Below, piece after piece: positions 63,300 through 64,000 of a stretch of DNA of 64,000 nucleotides (position 1 is its first letter; the number at the start of each line of letters is the position of its first letter). A model generated the notes under the pieces. That model made no database searches, was not told where the DNA came from, and worked only from the letters and a program-made list of their open reading frames with translations. This DNA is from Mesorhizobium sp. AR07. Its GTDB lineage: Bacteria > Pseudomonadota > Alphaproteobacteria > Rhizobiales > Rhizobiaceae. The stretch spans positions 1,240,001-1,304,000 of the forward strand of contig NZ_CP080525.1 of NCBI RefSeq assembly GCF_024746815.1, read 5' to 3'. A program made the translations under genes and the position numbers.

Positions 63300-64000
63300 T
63301 TGACCAAAGAAACTCGCCTGCCGCTGATCGAAATCTGTGTCGAAGGCATCGATGGCCTGCTGGCCGCGCAGGCTGCCGGCGCCGATAGGGTCGAACTGTG
63401 CGCCAGCCTGATCGAAGGCGGTATCACGCCGAGCCTCGGCACGGTGCGCGCCGCCCTCGACCAGGCGACCGTGCCGTTTCACGTCATGGTGCGGCCGCGC
63501 GGCGGCGATTTTCTCTACAGCGAAACCGAATACCGTTCGATGCTCGCCGATGTTATCGCGCTGCGCGACCTCGGTGTACCCGGCGTGGTGTTCGGCTGCC
63601 TGAACGCCGACGGCACGATCGACGAGGCGCGCATGAGCGAGTTGACGGAGGCGGCAGGCTCCCTGAACGTCACCTGCCACCGTGCCTTCGACATGACGCG
63701 CGACCCCGCCGAGGCGCTCGAAACGCTGATCCGCAGCAAGGTCGGCCGCGTGCTGACCAGCGGCCAGCGCGACAGCGCGGTCGAGGGCATGTCGCTGCTG
63801 ACGGATCTGGTGCGACAGGCCGGCGACCGCATCGTCATCCTTGGCTGCGGCGGGCTCGACCTCGGCAACATCGCCGAAGTGCGGGGAAAAACCGGTCTGT
63901 CGGAAATGCATTTCGCCGCTCTCAAGGATGTGGCGAGCGCCATGGATTACCGCAACCCGCATGTCGGCATGGGCGGCTCCGACCTCGACCGCGAGTACCG
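63300..64000 (+). CDS. cutC: Copper homeostasis protein CutC, 3' truncated by window edge
   Basis: The frame runs open to the window end. Family blocks are IEICVEGIDGLLAAQAAGAD, RVELCASLIEGGITPSLGTV, VMVRPRGGDFLYSETEY and the late VILGCGGLD. CutC is a TIM-barrel protein linked to copper handling, though its biochemical role is disputed. The start is probably the TTG at 63300, as no ATG lies in frame nearby; no strong ribosome site supports it. Confidence 0.88.
   Translation, partial: MTKETRLPLIEICVEGIDGLLAAQAAGADRVELCASLIEGGITPSLGTVRAALDQATVPFHVMVRPRGGDFLYSETEYRSMLADVIALRDLGVPGVVFGCLNADGTIDEARMSELTEAAGSLNVTCHRAFDMTRDPAEALETLIRSKVGRVLTSGQRDSAVEGMSLLTDLVRQAGDRIVILGCGGLDLGNIAEVRGKTGLSEMHFAALKDVASAMDYRNPHVGMGGSDLDREY

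Noticed and set aside
62796..63962. 388-codon minus-strand frame across the cupin and cutC
   Set aside because: Spans two genes with clear family motifs on the plus strand and shows none itself.

Overview
The window looks like a chromosomal segment of an alphaproteobacterium of the order Rhizobiales, most likely Mesorhizobium or a close relative. This is inferred from an ExoR-type periplasmic regulator, a PopZ-type polar protein, tandem DUF1127 genes followed by hairpin RNAs with CCTCCTCCC loops, the conserved order SPOR protein-nagZ-scpA-scpB-tatABC-serS-surE-pcm-NlpD, and the dispersed palindromic repeats. Most of the window is housekeeping DNA. Two stretches (about 8.0-10.0 kb and 55.7-62.6 kb) look like accessory DNA holding gene remnants.

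Layout. 1-5.5 kb: a ribose-type ABC importer (ATPase truncated by the window edge, binding protein, two permeases) with an M20 hydrolase and an isochorismatase-like hydrolase. 5.6-7.8 kb: a small secreted protein and tig. 8.1-10.0 kb: a 5' fragment of a tRNA-Leu gene, a quinone-reductase-like gene, a remnant of a tyrosine recombinase and an intact tRNA-Leu. 10.1-13.3 kb: a divergent aromatic amino acid lyase-like gene and a GDYXXLXY/DUF2157 membrane pair. 13.5-14.2 kb: two DUF1127 genes followed by two three-hairpin RNA units with CCTCCTCCC loops. 14.2-19.3 kb: trmFO, a large secreted SGNH hydrolase, and a sterol-desaturase-family enzyme with a small membrane-anchored partner.

19.4-23.6 kb: yajC-secDF followed by two homologues of mitochondrial complex I assembly factors (an Mth938-fold NDUFAF3-like protein and a catalytically degenerate phytoene-synthase-fold NDUFAF6-like protein). 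23.9-35 kb: a DUF815 ATPase, a HAD hydrolase, an NlpD-like lipoprotein, pcm, surE, serS, tatCBA, scpBA and nagZ. 35-41.5 kb: a very long acidic SPOR-domain membrane protein, argS and a dGTPase-family gene. 41.6-46.3 kb: an ErpA-type Fe-S protein, a VOC protein, exonuclease III, and exoR overlapping the end of ilvD. 46.6-54.7 kb: a FadL-type porin, valS, popZ, a TolC-type channel, a second pcm-like gene and tRNA-Cys.

55.6-64 kb: tRNA-Asn followed by about 7 kb of sparse DNA with small unknown ORFs, a frameshifted methyltransferase, a membrane nucleotide-sugar dehydratase (CapD/FlaA1 type), the first 39 codons of a DNA ligase gene, a lipoprotein and a cupin. It ends in a cutC gene cut by the window edge.

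The strongest items for follow-up are the DUF1127/hairpin-RNA locus, the tRNA-Leu/recombinase remnant locus, the secretion/complex-I-assembly cluster, and several gene fragments and repeats that ordinary ORF calling would miss.
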